Shown piece after piece: positions 19,151-29,982 of a DNA stretch of 64,000 bases. The stretch lies in assembly GCA_010909165.1 (NCBI GenBank), contig MU008158.1, positions 1,637,478-1,701,477 on the forward strand. The letters are read 5' to 3'. The notes below the pieces were generated by a model. The model was not told the DNA's origin, searched no databases, and saw nothing but the letters and a program-made list of their open reading frames with translations. The first letter of the stretch is position 1; every line of letters starts with the position of its first letter. The translations under genes and the position numbers were made by a program. Origin of the DNA: Anthoceros angustus (lineage: Eukaryota; Streptophyta; Anthocerotopsida; Anthocerotales; Anthocerotaceae).

Positions 19151-22100
19151 GTAACGCCTGCCAGGCTCCACTGCTTTTATCGTCCCACGTGTCACCCACT
19201 CCCCTCACCCCACACGCCCGACCGTTACTTTATATTTTTCTCTCCCACACATCCATGGACAATATCCAAATGCAAAATACATATGTGCCCTCCTTCTACC
19301 TACATAACTGCATACGTATGTACAAACTCGTCCCGCCTTGCTGCTGCGACATCAGCTACTACTACCCATACAAACTGGCGCTTTGTCGCTCATCCAACTC
19401 CTCTTCACGTTATGACTTCTTTCCTGTTGATATAAAAATATGATATTTTATCTATTTAATTAATTTTTGGTGAGTACCTCTGGCATGAGCCCTCTATGTA
19501 GTGGGTTGTTCCCAATTGCCTGGGTATAGATGGGACTTCCCATCTTTGCATGGGGCTAATAAGATGTCTTATTGTATTCTTTTATTTTGTTAATGTTCAT
19601 CAGACTAGTTAACTACTCACGGTGATATGCAACTCCATCATCTGCACGTCCAATGTAAGCTTAGCAGACACGGTTAGCATTAGCAACTAGGTCAACGTTC
19701 ATGGAAGCTACCTTGCCATTAGCAACTAGGTCAACGTTCATGGAAGCTACCTTGCCGTTCCTGCTTTTGCTGCCTAAAGCAGAAACAATGGAAGGCATGA
19801 GATTGTCTTGAGCACTAGTCAGTTATAAAAGAAGCACAACCATCACTTGCCTTCGATTACTAGTCTCCATGTTGAGAGACATGTAGTGCGTAAAAAGACC
19901 ATCTATCTATCATGAACCTTCTCTTAGGGTTTGTAACGTAGGATGCACAATTAACATGGCCAGTTTGGTGGTAAGAGTTGCAGCCTAGATTCTCCCACCT
20001 AGGATAGGGACACTCATTTTGACAATATTGTCTGGAGATACACAATAGTTGCATGTATTCGTAGTACGGATGGTTGGAGATAGTGTTTTCAATGCCGAGT
20101 GGCTACTAGTTCCAATGCCATTGAGAACTAGTAGCCACTCGGCATGAGAGCTTGTAAGTTTGCTTATAAGCATGTATACCTCCCCAAAGCTTTCACGTGA
20201 TCGATGTTTGCAACATCCAGCTTCTTCACTACGTCATGTAGGTAATAATCCAAATTACATAGAAAATCGACTAACAAGAATTACTCTTATGGTCAAGAAG
20301 TGCAAACCCATCTATTATTGCTTCACGTTTTTTGCCAAACCAAAGTACAACCCCCCGGAACCTCAATGAAAAGATCCTCAAATTTTATAACACTCATGCT
20401 CATAAAATTAAACCCTTAGCAAGATTAGCTTCGAATCAAACTCAATCAATACCTATCAACCATTACCTGGAAACTCAACTGGCCACGATATTCTACAGGA
20501 ATAGAAAGACAATTTTCAGAGTAGTAAAAAATAGCCGGAGCCAAAACCGCAAGCCCTTTCTCAATAGCCTCTGAATTCTCTTTTTCTTGTAAAGACTTCC
20601 AGTTTTCCTTTGTGTTTTTCCAAAGATAAAGTCTTATTCTAGTATAAAGTCACAAATGACAGCCAATCGCATACGGGCACAAAGAGACATTATTAGGCTA
20701 CTCGATGCTAATAGGAGGAGCTCGGCGATGACATCAAATAAAAAGCTAGAGCGGGCACAAAGAGACATTATTAGGCTACTCGATGCTAATAGGAGGAGCT
20801 CGGCGATGACATCAAATAAAAAGCTAGAGCGGAATCAAAGTAGTGATTTTTTACAGCTCACAAATTCTTGTTGAACAAAGACTAAGCCAGATATGAGGAA
20901 AGCAAATATAACATTCGGAAGCGACTTGAGGACCAGACTGGTCGTTCAAGTAGTGATTAATAGCTATACCTCCATTATACATCGGTATTTGACATCTACT
21001 ACTTTTCAGAGTTTGAGCTTTCTAATAGCATCAATCGCATGTAGCTTGGCCTTACACATTGAAGAATTGTCATTTCTCTTCATCCTAAAGTATAGTAATC
21101 TCCATGTTTGTCACATGGGCACTTTTTTTTAGTGAGATTAGATTAGAAAATTGAAAGGGATACAAAAATATACAAGTATGGCTATCAAGGAAGCCAAAGA
21201 TCGTACTATAAAACACCCAAACATCACCTGCTACATAATATGGTATGAAATGAAAGATACAAATCCGAGGTCACGACTTCTAGTTACACTTCTTCGTTTT
21301 AGTAGCATAGTTTGTGTTATAAGAGTGCTAGATGATTGATTCAGTTTAAATCCCCATATTCTAATAATTCGTAGCATTGAACTCGAAATTATGAAAAATA
21401 TTTTGAAATTTTAACGGTTAATATTCATGATCGCAAATTGTAGTGGAAACAGAACGGTGAAGAGAGGTACGATACGCTTAAGTTCCTTCCCCTTTCTCGA
21501 GCTCATTGGAGCTCGTGACCATCCTTCTACAAAGGTCATTGTAGTTAAACGCGTGTTTTCCGTGCTGAACACCATTTTTGTTGATGACCAAGGCTACATC
21601 GTGATCGAACATGTGAAAGATATTGTGCTCTTTTTGATTCGGTGTGAATCATACATTCAAATGCTTGCAGAAAACGGGTTGCTCGCTTGACAAAGGCAAG
21701 TTGTCTTGATTCAAACTTGTGAAAGCCAAAACGCAGGTAGGCATGAACTTCCTTCTAGACCAAAATGGTAATGGATTGATGCACAGGCAAACGCCAAAGC
21801 TACATGCTACTTGTACGAGCAGACAACCATGGTCTAACGTGGATAAGTCATAATATGTATTGGTGCACAACAAGTGGTTGTAGGCCATACTCTTTATGCG
21901 GACGCAGGCATATCTATGCGCACACAAAACTTATCTAAGCCGGTGCCCTTTGGAGGGACAATAAGGGCATGATGTGCCAGTATGCTAGCACTCTCATTTT
22001 CATCTATCTTTTGCCAAGCAAGCTCAATTATCATCTGAAAGACTTTGTGAAGTACCAGGACCTAGGAACCAAAGGTCTCGGGTGTGAATCACACATTGTA

Positions 22101-22300
22101 TTTTTCAGAATTGATTGAATTAAAGTTTCATTTATGGCGCCGACATGCCTCCACCATACCTACAGGGCTGTTTCACCTAAACATGACCCAATGCGAATAA
22201 TAAGGCCAAAAAATACAAACGAACGGAAAATTGATCTTACTCAAAACTATGATTTAGTTACTATCAAGTTTTTTGTAAGCGACTTTGTATATTCACCTAC
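19151..22300. repeat. AT-rich intergenic region with small duplications
   Basis: No gene was recognised. A 38-bp unit, ttagcaactaggtcaacgtt..., is tandemly duplicated at about 19679-19756. A 78-bp unit is tandemly duplicated at 20675-20830 (reading AQRDIIRLLDANRRSSAMTSN twice in one frame). A 20-bp perfect inverted repeat lies at 20092-20145. The frame at 21427-21690 has 87 codons without recognisable similarity. Confidence 0.6.
20092..20145. repeat. Perfect 20-bp inverted repeat with a 14-base loop
   Basis: The arm atgccgagtggctactagtt (20092-20111) is answered by its exact reverse complement at 20126-20145. Pairing ends sharply on both sides. It would form a strong cruciform or RNA hairpin. 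It could be a tiny foldback element, a terminator-like hairpin or a small-RNA precursor, and nothing nearby decides between these. Confidence 0.9.
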
Positions 22301-22309
22301 TTCAAATAT

Positions 22310-22795
22310 TATTCTATTGTACATTTGTAGTCCACAAAGTCGGCCTCCCTAGTTGGTGCGAGAGCAGCTACTACCCATAGAAAAAGGTGCTTCGTCACAA
22401 CAATATTATGCTCTTGTACATACATTGTCCACAAAGTCGGCCCGCCTTGTTGGTGCGAGAGCAACTACTACCTATAGAAAGAGGTGCTTCGTCGCGACAA
22501 TATTATGGTGTTGTGCATGCATTGTCCACAAAGTCTGCCCGTCTTGCTGGTGCGAGAGCAACTACTACCTATAGAAAGAGGTGCTTCGTCGCGACAATAT
22601 TATGGTGTTGTGCATGCATTGTCCACAAAGTCTGCCCGTCTTGCTGGTGCGAGAGCAGCTACTACCTATAGAAAGAAGTGCTTTGTCACGACAATATTAT
22701 GGTGTTGTGCATACGTTGTCCACAAAGTCGGCCCGCCTTGCTAGTGCGATAGCAATTACTACCTATAGAAAGAAGTGCTTCTGACGACATTTGTT
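22310..22795. repeat. 97-bp tandem repeat array, about five copies
   Basis: The core tccacaaagtc recurs at about 22331, 22428, 22525, 22622 and 22719, a 97-bp period. Each unit carries the words tgcgagagcaactactac, ctatagaaag and caatattatg. Because 97 is not a multiple of three, each successive unit shifts frame. Overlapping frames such as MLRRDNIMVLCMHCPQS appear in all three registers, which is evidence against coding. Confidence 0.9.
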
Positions 22796-24083
22796 TGTCA
22801 CAACCTATGTGTATCCCTATGATGTCCCATTAATTAGTCCTTACTGGATTATAATAAAAAAAAATTTCATCATCTCCTCCTTGGGTTGCTTTTCATTATC
22901 ATTATAAGTTCTTCAAATATCCTCCTACATGTTTATAATCTCAACTAAATCGTAAACTAAACCCCTCTAAGAGAGGTGGGGTTAGTATATGCATCAAATT
23001 CAAATGAAATTTGTAGATAGAAGTAGCATTCGCCGGTTTTTAAGGAAACATCAGATTCTCAAAGCCGGGATAGTAGAAGTGGCATCCACCAGTTCCTAAG
23101 TATAAGGATACATCACTTCCACAAAGCTAGGAAAATTGAAGTGGCATTCACCTGTTCCCAAGGACACATCAGTTTCCCCACCGGATCTTGACTGGTGGAT
23201 TCAACTATATCCTCATGACCGGTTTGTCCTTGCGTCGGTCATATAAAATGGTAAGGCCGCTGCATGGAAGATCCGGTGAAGACATGAGATACTTGACCGA
23301 GGGACCTTGTGCTGACCTTCCTCCGACGTCGAGGCCATCAGGAATATATATTTCTTTAAACGATTAGTTTTCTCAAATTAACTCAGTTTGCCCAGCAGGA
23401 AAGGCCCGGTCCCGTTAACCACCATCCGAAGGTACTACTGCTCCGATGTACAGGCCAGCACGTTCCAGCCTGCCGAGGCCGGCATGGAGGCTTGTAGTGG
23501 CAGGCAGAGCATAAAGGCTGGTTCACAGAAAAAGAGACTTCGCCTGGACTGCTGCTTCAAAAGATTTCACTCCAAACAGGCTGGTTAGTAAGTACGAAGT
23601 AGTGCCAAAAGTTCGACACACCCGCATTGTCTTGTAGGGAGGAGACTGGCTAAGCAGTGTTGGTTGTATCCACCACTAGCTGTTGCGGGCGCGCAGAAGG
23701 AATTTAAAGGGGCTGAGGCCGGGAGGCCACTGTTCAGCAGTTCAGCAATGCAACAGCTTCTCATTCACAGATAGCTCAAACTATACCTCTTTTAACTGAC
23801 CGACATCCATCCGCAGAAAGAAATGACTAATACTCTCTTCTCGGCCGTCCTGTGCCCACCCGGGTGGGCACAGGTCATCCATCCTCTCCTCCAGACGCTA
23901 GGCTGCCTAGCAACAATGCAAAATATGGCAAAGACATGGAGAGGATGGACATTTGTGTTCTCAAAAAGAACACGAGCTGCCATCCACTCGATAAATGGGG
24001 GGCTTAACCTCAACCCTGCACCCTACCTAAGCTACTGCTACCATGTTGCGGGATAAGGAGGGGTAGTCTTTTCAGATCTTCCT
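22796..24083. other. Intergenic DNA and probable 3' flank of SAM synthase
   Basis: A degenerate unit of about 60 bp with the words gtggcattcaccagttcc and ggacacatcag repeats about three times at 23015-23170. No gene was recognised. The segment from about 23800 to 24083 is probably the 3' untranslated region of the adjacent SAM synthase gene, which is read on the minus strand. Confidence 0.5.
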
Positions 24084-25286
24084 TCAGGCCTCGGTTTTCT
24101 GCCACTTGAGGGGCTTCACCACCTCCCAGGTGAAGTCGGGGTCGGATCTGCCGAAGTGGCCATAGGCAGCGGTCTTCTGGAACCGCTTGTTGCCTCCTCT
24201 CTTGAGGTCCAGGTTGATGGTGATGAGGCCGGGGCGGAAGTCGAACGCCTCCTTGACAATCTTGAGGATCTCGGGATCCGACAGCTTTCCAGTGCCGTAA
24301 GTGTCCACGAACACGGACAGAGGCTCCGGCACTCCAATAGCGTAGGACACCTGCACAATGGCACGTCGGGCAAGGCCAGAAGCAACGATGCTCTTGGCAG
24401 CCTGCCTCACAATGTAGGCCCCGGAGCGATCCACCTTAGTGGGATCCTTCCCGGAGAAGGCACCGCCTCCGTGAGCTCCCCAGCCACCGTAGGTATCAAT
24501 GATGATCTTCCGACCAGTGAGGCCGGCATCACCATGAGGCCCCCCGATGACAAACCTGCCAGACGGGTTGAGGTGGAAAATGGTGTTCTCATCCAAGTAC
24601 TTCTCCGGAATCACAGGCTTGATCACATGCTCCCTCAAGTCCGCCGCAATCTGGTCGTTGGTGACGCTCTCGTCGTGCTGAGTGGAGATCAAGACGGTGT
24701 GCACCCGCAGCGGCACCATGGCCCCGCCCTCGTTCCTATACTCCACCGTCACCTGCGTCTTGCCGTCCGGTCTGAGCCAGCCGCACACCCCGTTCTTGCG
24801 CACCTCCGTGAGCTTGGCCCCGAGCTGCGTGGCGAGCACGTGCGACAGCGGCATTAGCTCCTCCGTCTCGTCCGTGGCGTAGCCGAACATGTGGCCCTGG
24901 TCTCCCGCCCCGATTTCCTCGGGCTTCTTGGTGAAATGGCCGTGCACACCCTGCGCGATGTCAGGGCTCTGCTGCTCGATGTTCACCAGCACCTTGCAGT
25001 GGTCCGCATCCAGCCCGACGGCGTCCGACACGAACCCGATCTCCCGGCACGTGTCCCGCACGATCTTCTCGTAGTCGATGTTGGCCTTGGTGGTGATCTC
25101 CCCGAACACCATCACCATATTGGTCTTGGTGCACGTCTCGCACGCCACCTTGCTGTCCGGGTCCTGCTCCAGGCAGGCATCCAGCACCGCGTCCGAGATC
25201 TGGTCGCACAGCTTGTCCGGGTGCCCCTCGTTCACCGACTCGGACGTAAACAAAAAGGTCTCCATCTGCACCACCAGATCCGCCAC
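24084..25286 (-). CDS. SAMS: S-adenosylmethionine synthase (methionine adenosyltransferase)
   Basis: A single uninterrupted 400-residue frame covers the whole family length. It makes S-adenosylmethionine from methionine and ATP, the methyl donor for lignin, lipid and nucleic-acid methylation and the precursor of ethylene and polyamines. Visible signatures are [20 protein letters not shown] near the start, [16 protein letters not shown] (residues about 120-135), and [19 protein letters not shown] with the ATP-binding loop near residue 265-285. The carboxyl end is ...[17 protein letters not shown]. The start [13 protein letters not shown] is the first Met; METFLF, seven residues in, is the more usual plant start. 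Being intronless is common for plant SAMS genes. The upstream (caa)n stretch at 25312-25332 lies in the probable 5' leader. It is a cytosolic enzyme. Confidence 0.97.
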   Translation of the reverse strand: MADLVVQMETFLFTSESVNEGHPDKLCDQISDAVLDACLEQDPDSKVACETCTKTNMVMVFGEITTKANIDYEKIVRDTCREIGFVSDAVGLDADHCKVLVNIEQQSPDIAQGVHGHFTKKPEEIGAGDQGHMFGYATDETEELMPLSHVLATQLGAKLTEVRKNGVCGWLRPDGKTQVTVEYRNEGGAMVPLRVHTVLISTQHDESVTNDQIAADLREHVIKPVIPEKYLDENTIFHLNPSGRFVIGGPHGDAGLTGRKIIIDTYGGWGAHGGGAFSGKDPTKVDRSGAYIVRQAAKSIVASGLARRAIVQVSYAIGVPEPLSVFVDTYGTGKLSDPEILKIVKEAFDFRPGLITINLDLKRGGNKRFQKTAAYGHFGRSDPDFTWEVVKPLKWQKTEA

Positions 25287-26298
25287 ACTGACACTCCATC
25301 AAGAAACCACACCACAACAACAACAACAACAACACCACCAACACCTTGTGCGACAACATCAACACCTTCTGCTTCCCCTAGCCGGCATCTCACCTGGCCC
25401 GGATGCCTGGACCGGAACGCCAAGAAAGCCGCTACGCTGCGCTCCCGCACGAGGCCTGGAACAGGAGGAGCCCGGGCAGGAAGGCGCGGGCGGGAAGCAA
25501 AGCGACGGGGAGAAATGCCTGACTCTGCGAGAACGTATACCGCCCTGCTGCTTATCAACGGGCAGGGAGGGAGACTGGCTTTAGGGCGTACGCTCCCTGG
25601 CTGCAGGGAAGGCTGTAAAAAAGGTGGGCAGGACTGGGTAAACCCAGTCAATCTGGCAGTCGCCTCAACGCGCATCGCTGCCGTCCAGAGCGGGGCGATC
25701 AGCGGGTCGCCACAGGTTCAACGAACATAACCCTAAACTCGTACGCCGGGGGACCTAGGGTTTGGCGTGCGACTGGATCGTGAGGGAGAGGGGGCGGTAA
25801 CATGCAGCCTGCACGATAGCGGGCAGCAGCGCAGCAATTCGGGAACATGCCACGCTTTTACAGCTGTACACGCGGCCATGGCTCACAATGTAATGGCACC
25901 ACGCTGCTCCAGCGCCTGGCCAGCTTGCTTCCAGCTTCCGTTCCGTGTGACTTTGTGCTTTACACTTTACAACAGCCCTGGATGGGATCGGACGCAGCTT
26001 CCGCGCATGTGGGCATTATTGGGGTTGATGCAGGGCTCGGCTGGCTGCTGCCTGCCAATGCTGCAGAGGGCAGGGAGTCCCCATCCACACCCCCGGGACA
26101 TTACAATGTACATCCGCATCCAATCAACAAAGGAAATTTTATTGCGTACCTATACAACAAGTAGGGAATTGTATGTAAGGAATTGTCTATGATCTACATA
26201 TCTAGCAAGAAGCCCCCTGCTGCGGGAGGGAGGGGGTACAGAAACGGGGAGTCTCTCTCTCTCTCTTCTACCTCGCTTGCTGCTGGGAATCTTCGACT
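25287..26298. promoter_or_regulatory. SAMS 5' flank and TPX2-like gene 3' flank
   Basis: The part next to 25287 is GC-rich with a (aac)n leader motif and probably holds the SAMS promoter and leader, which may itself be spliced. The part next to 26298 should be the 3' untranslated region of the TPX2-like gene, with a (ct)n run at about 26251-26266. No further gene was recognised between them. Confidence 0.4.
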
Positions 26299-29200
26299 TC
26301 ACATCAAGCCGTTTTCCCACAGGCCGTGGTTCCAAGCAATGCACTTGGCTCTCTTCTGGGGGCTGTGGAAGTTGGGCTCCTTGGGGACGGTAAGTCTCTT
26401 GGAGGATCTGCTCAAGCGTTTTCCCAGGAACACCAACCAGTGTCAGACACAAGTTGAGTCCAGTGTCAGTCTGCATCCAAGTGGCGCAGGTGGGGGGACA
26501 GCTGACCTGCGGGGTTGGAAGGGATGGTCGAAGTATGGCATGAGTTGTGCTTTGGGCACCATCTCCTGTCGCAGTCTCTTCACTTCCTCCTCCTCTGAGA
26601 TCTGCAGCAGCATCGGTTTTGTGAGTGTTTGGCGGATGTGACAGGTGGGCCGGGGCAGAGGGGCAGGGGCACTTCGGGGAGACGAACCTGTCGGAGCCTG
26701 TCCTCCTCTCGTCGTTGAAGCTCGTAGGAGTGCTGGCCCTCCGCGATCTGAGAAATGGGGTGGAACCATATCGGCGCCAGAATCAGAATCAGAACCAGAA
26801 GCATAACCATCAGGTGGTTCAGTTGCAGGAACCCCTGTCCCACTACCGACAAACCTACAGGTGGGTCCTGGTGCTTACAAATTTGTCGAACTCTGCTCGA
26901 TCCAGGGCACGGACTGTGCTGTTCAGCCGGAACTCTACAGGCTTGGTTCCTTCCTTCACCGGAGGCTTGGGTACAACCTGTGTGGGTCACCGGATCACAC
27001 ATGGGTTAGGCAAACCAGTTCCATTTTTGTGCAAACCAATATATCTACTTTATGTGATTGTGCGGGCGGAGTAGGCGTACCTCTGGCTCGTCGGTCGTCC
27101 ATGGCAGCCCACGTGCTATAGGGATCCTGAGGCGTGCCTCCTCAGCAAACATCTGCCCCACCTTTCGTATAAACTCCATCTCATGGATGGCCCCCCTTTC
27201 CTGGAGATGCAACGCAGTGTCACACAAGCTGCAGCCACGCAAAAAGCACCCAACAATCTGCTGCCACACTCCTTACCTCGGTCTGCAATTTGAACGGTTG
27301 AGGGACGCATGCCTTCACCCTGCGTTGTTGAGATGAGGATGGGCTCAACTTCTCGGAAGGGGACGCTAGGCCGATCGTGATGTTGTCCCGTCTCTTCTGC
27401 CAACAGGATAGGTAAGCAAACCACGGACTTCAAACAAGTAGATGTGGACTGGAACGTCTCCGGGAACTCACACTCACCTTGTTTCTTGACCTGTTGACAG
27501 CCTCACCGTCTGCAGATAAGCTCATGCATGCCTCCCTCTCCTCTTTTTTCTTTGGTGTTTCGTCGTCCACAGTTCTTGATGGCTGGTCGTTTCTGTGTAC
27601 TCCTTCAGGGCTCTCGCTCGTCTGTCCCCTAGTACACGTCTCTGCTTCCTCATTGAAGCCAAAGGTTACATGGCACTCCTCTTGTAGCTCTTCGTCCACG
27701 TTTGTTGGTAACTCCTCATGGTCAGCGCTGAACATGTCAACAACACCAGCATTTTCTGCTTCATCTCGACTCTCAAGTTTCCCTGTCCGTGCATTGTCCT
27801 CATTTGTATCCGTCTGTTCGTTTTCTTCCCCGTTTACTGGTGATTCCTTCGCAGTTGCGTCCTGGAAAAAGTCGCAGTCACCTACGCTTCCTGTAAAGTT
27901 CTCCCCTGTAGGACCCTCAGCCAGATTCTTTGATTCATGCAGTTGACGTGCATTGTCTCCATCTTTTGGCTCATCTGGTTTTGACGACTCCTGATAAACG
28001 GCCTCCATGGAGACTGCAAATTCTCTGTATATAGCTTCAAGCTCAGAAGAGCGAACATATGCACCCCTCCCTAAATTACTATCTGTCGGCCGCGTTTCCT
28101 TCCTTTCTTCATTCTGCATGCCAACAGACATTGTCTCCCGTTCCTCACCCTGCATGTCAACAGACATCACATCGACGTCTACCCAGTCTGTAGACGAAGA
28201 TGCTACAGTCTTTTGAGAGTCGCTGACACCAGGCTCTTCTTCCCCTGACCGTGGTCGAAAACTGAATGTCCGACGTGCATGCCTTGGCAGCTGCGGTTCG
28301 CACTCTGCCAAAGAGATAACCTTCTCGAAAGCTTCCACCAGAGTGCGGACTCTGCCTTCACCATTAAGGTCAGAATCTGCAAGTTCCTTAATCATGGCAT
28401 CGTCGATTCTCCACTCGCTAGATAGCTTTCTGCGTGACGGCTCCTGCCGTCTCAGCGCATGGTTCTCGTTACCTGGCACAGAACAGCCAATGCTTCCCTT
28501 CGTCCGGCCCCATATCCGTCCTGTCAAGTAATTCCCCACGAGAGATGGGCGACCACTGATATCAGGCAGCAAGTCCTGCTCGAAATCAAAATCACCATCG
28601 GTCTCTGCAAAACGGCCAACCGAGATCCAGGATTCACGTGGACTTGCAGCTAGTTTGGCATCCCACATTGCCCGGAGAAGCCCGAACCCTTCAACCACAT
28701 CCGAAGCAGGACAATCAGCACCGTCACCCTCGAAGGAGGACCTTGGAGGCTCCCAAACCAACTCCTTGTCGCAGCTCCTCTCTGCAGCCTCCGCGTCCTG
28801 GACTATATCCAAAACCTCGCCATTCATGACAGCATGTTCCTCTTCAGTGTCCCCTATTGCCGCAGGCTCCATTTCCACCTCCAAGTCTCCAGGACACTTC
28901 CCGACATCGCAGCTCCTTGCACCATCTTGAGCCACCTCCAAGTCTCCAGGACACATCCCAACATCGCAGCTCCTCGCACCGTCTTGAGCCACCTCCAACC
29001 CTCCAGGACACATCCCAACATCGCAGCCCCTCGCACCATCTTGAGCCACCTCCAAGTCTTCAGGACACATCCCAACATCGCAGCCCCTCGCACCATCTTG
29101 AGCCACCTCCAAGTCTCCAGGACACATACCAACATCGCAGTTCCCCGCACCATCTTGAGCCACCTCCCCACCTTTCTCAACTGGCTCAACCACACAGCCG

Positions 29201-29826
29201 CTGCCCGACTCCCCACCAACCCCAGACATCTCCACACAACCCAGACCCTCGTCACAAGATGGAGTCCGACTGGCAGAAACATCAACATGCAAAACTCCAT
29301 CTCCCTCCCCAGCAACACAAACACCGCCCTCATCCTCAGCACCGACGTCACGACTCAGACAACCCGCACTGTCCTGCTCATTTTCGTTCTCGTTGCCCTG
29401 CAAGGCCTTGCCCTTCCCAGGCGTGATCCGGGGCCTGTTCAGGCTCTCCTCCAGCTGCTGGTGCAGCAGATGGCGCTTGGACACCAGGAACTTCCGGGGC
29501 TGCACAGCTGCAGGCACCGCGTAGTCCGGGTCGTTGGCAGCGCATCTGGCGGACCTGCAGATATGCTTCCTGCCGGGAGTGTACGCGCTCCCGCAGCTCT
29601 GCTCCTTGGGGGCCTTACTGCCACTCCTGGGCACCGCAGGACTGTCGCAGGACACCGAATCGTATGCCCCGGGCGAGGCACCCCGCTCCCGCCTGGGAGA
29701 CGGGGCGAACAGCTGCCTGGACGCCTTCACGGGAGTCAGACAATTCTCCCCTTCCGCTCTGGCCTTGGACGCCCTCCCGCCAATGAAATTGGGATCGCAA
29801 TTCTCCGTAGCTCCATGCTTCAACTC

Positions 29827-29857
<31 letters not shown>

Positions 29858-29982
29858 TGCTTGGAGGGAGTTGGAGTCTTGGGCTTGGGATTCCCCCCTG
29901 CCTGCCTCATCTTGAACGCTCTGGAATCCACCAACACATTAGACTCGGCCCCAGCGCCAACGGAAAGCCCCACACTCTGCAT
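26299..29982 (-). CDS. TPX2-family microtubule-associated protein
   Basis: Seven exons (minus): 29982-27478, 27396-27277, 27200-27081, 26977-26879, 26747-26688, 26601-26507, 26407-26299. They join in phase to 1035 residues. The carboxyl quarter is diagnostic: VPQPFKLQTE, KPVEFRLNSTVRALDRAEFD, then EVKRLRQEMVPKAQLMPYFD and LTVPKEPNFHSPQKRAK, all typical of the TPX2 targeting domain. The family binds and nucleates microtubules in the spindle, and several members activate Aurora kinase. The first exon is long, low-complexity and acidic, with an 11-Gln run (29824-29857) and five 19-residue repeats encoded at about 28878-29163. The start MQSVGLSVGAGAESN is the first Met. The missing WVD2-type KLEEK motif and the extended amino half place it nearer TPX2/TPXL proteins than WVD2-like proteins. 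Confidence 0.85.
28878..29163 (-). repeat. In-frame minisatellite, five copies of 57 bp
   Basis: Five head-to-tail units encode VAQDGARGCDVGMCPGDLE with small changes (GARSC, PEDLE, GKCPG). The period is 57 bp, so length changes keep the reading frame. Units are nearly identical at DNA level, which suggests recent expansion. Two cysteines per unit are unusual for a TPX2-family amino-terminal region. Confidence 0.92.

Noticed and set aside
18498-19154. Long GC-rich open frames upstream of the RRM gene
   Set aside because: Open in nearly all frames, low complexity and poly-Gln/Arg; consistent with untranslated GC-rich DNA.
22353-22784. Overlapping 70-90 codon frames resembling a Cys-rich repeat protein
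   Set aside because: They occur in different registers of a 97-bp tandem array, so the frame is not conserved from unit to unit.
24156-25730. Plus-strand frames over the SAM synthase region
   Set aside because: Shadows of a highly GC-biased conserved gene on the other strand, with no independent features.
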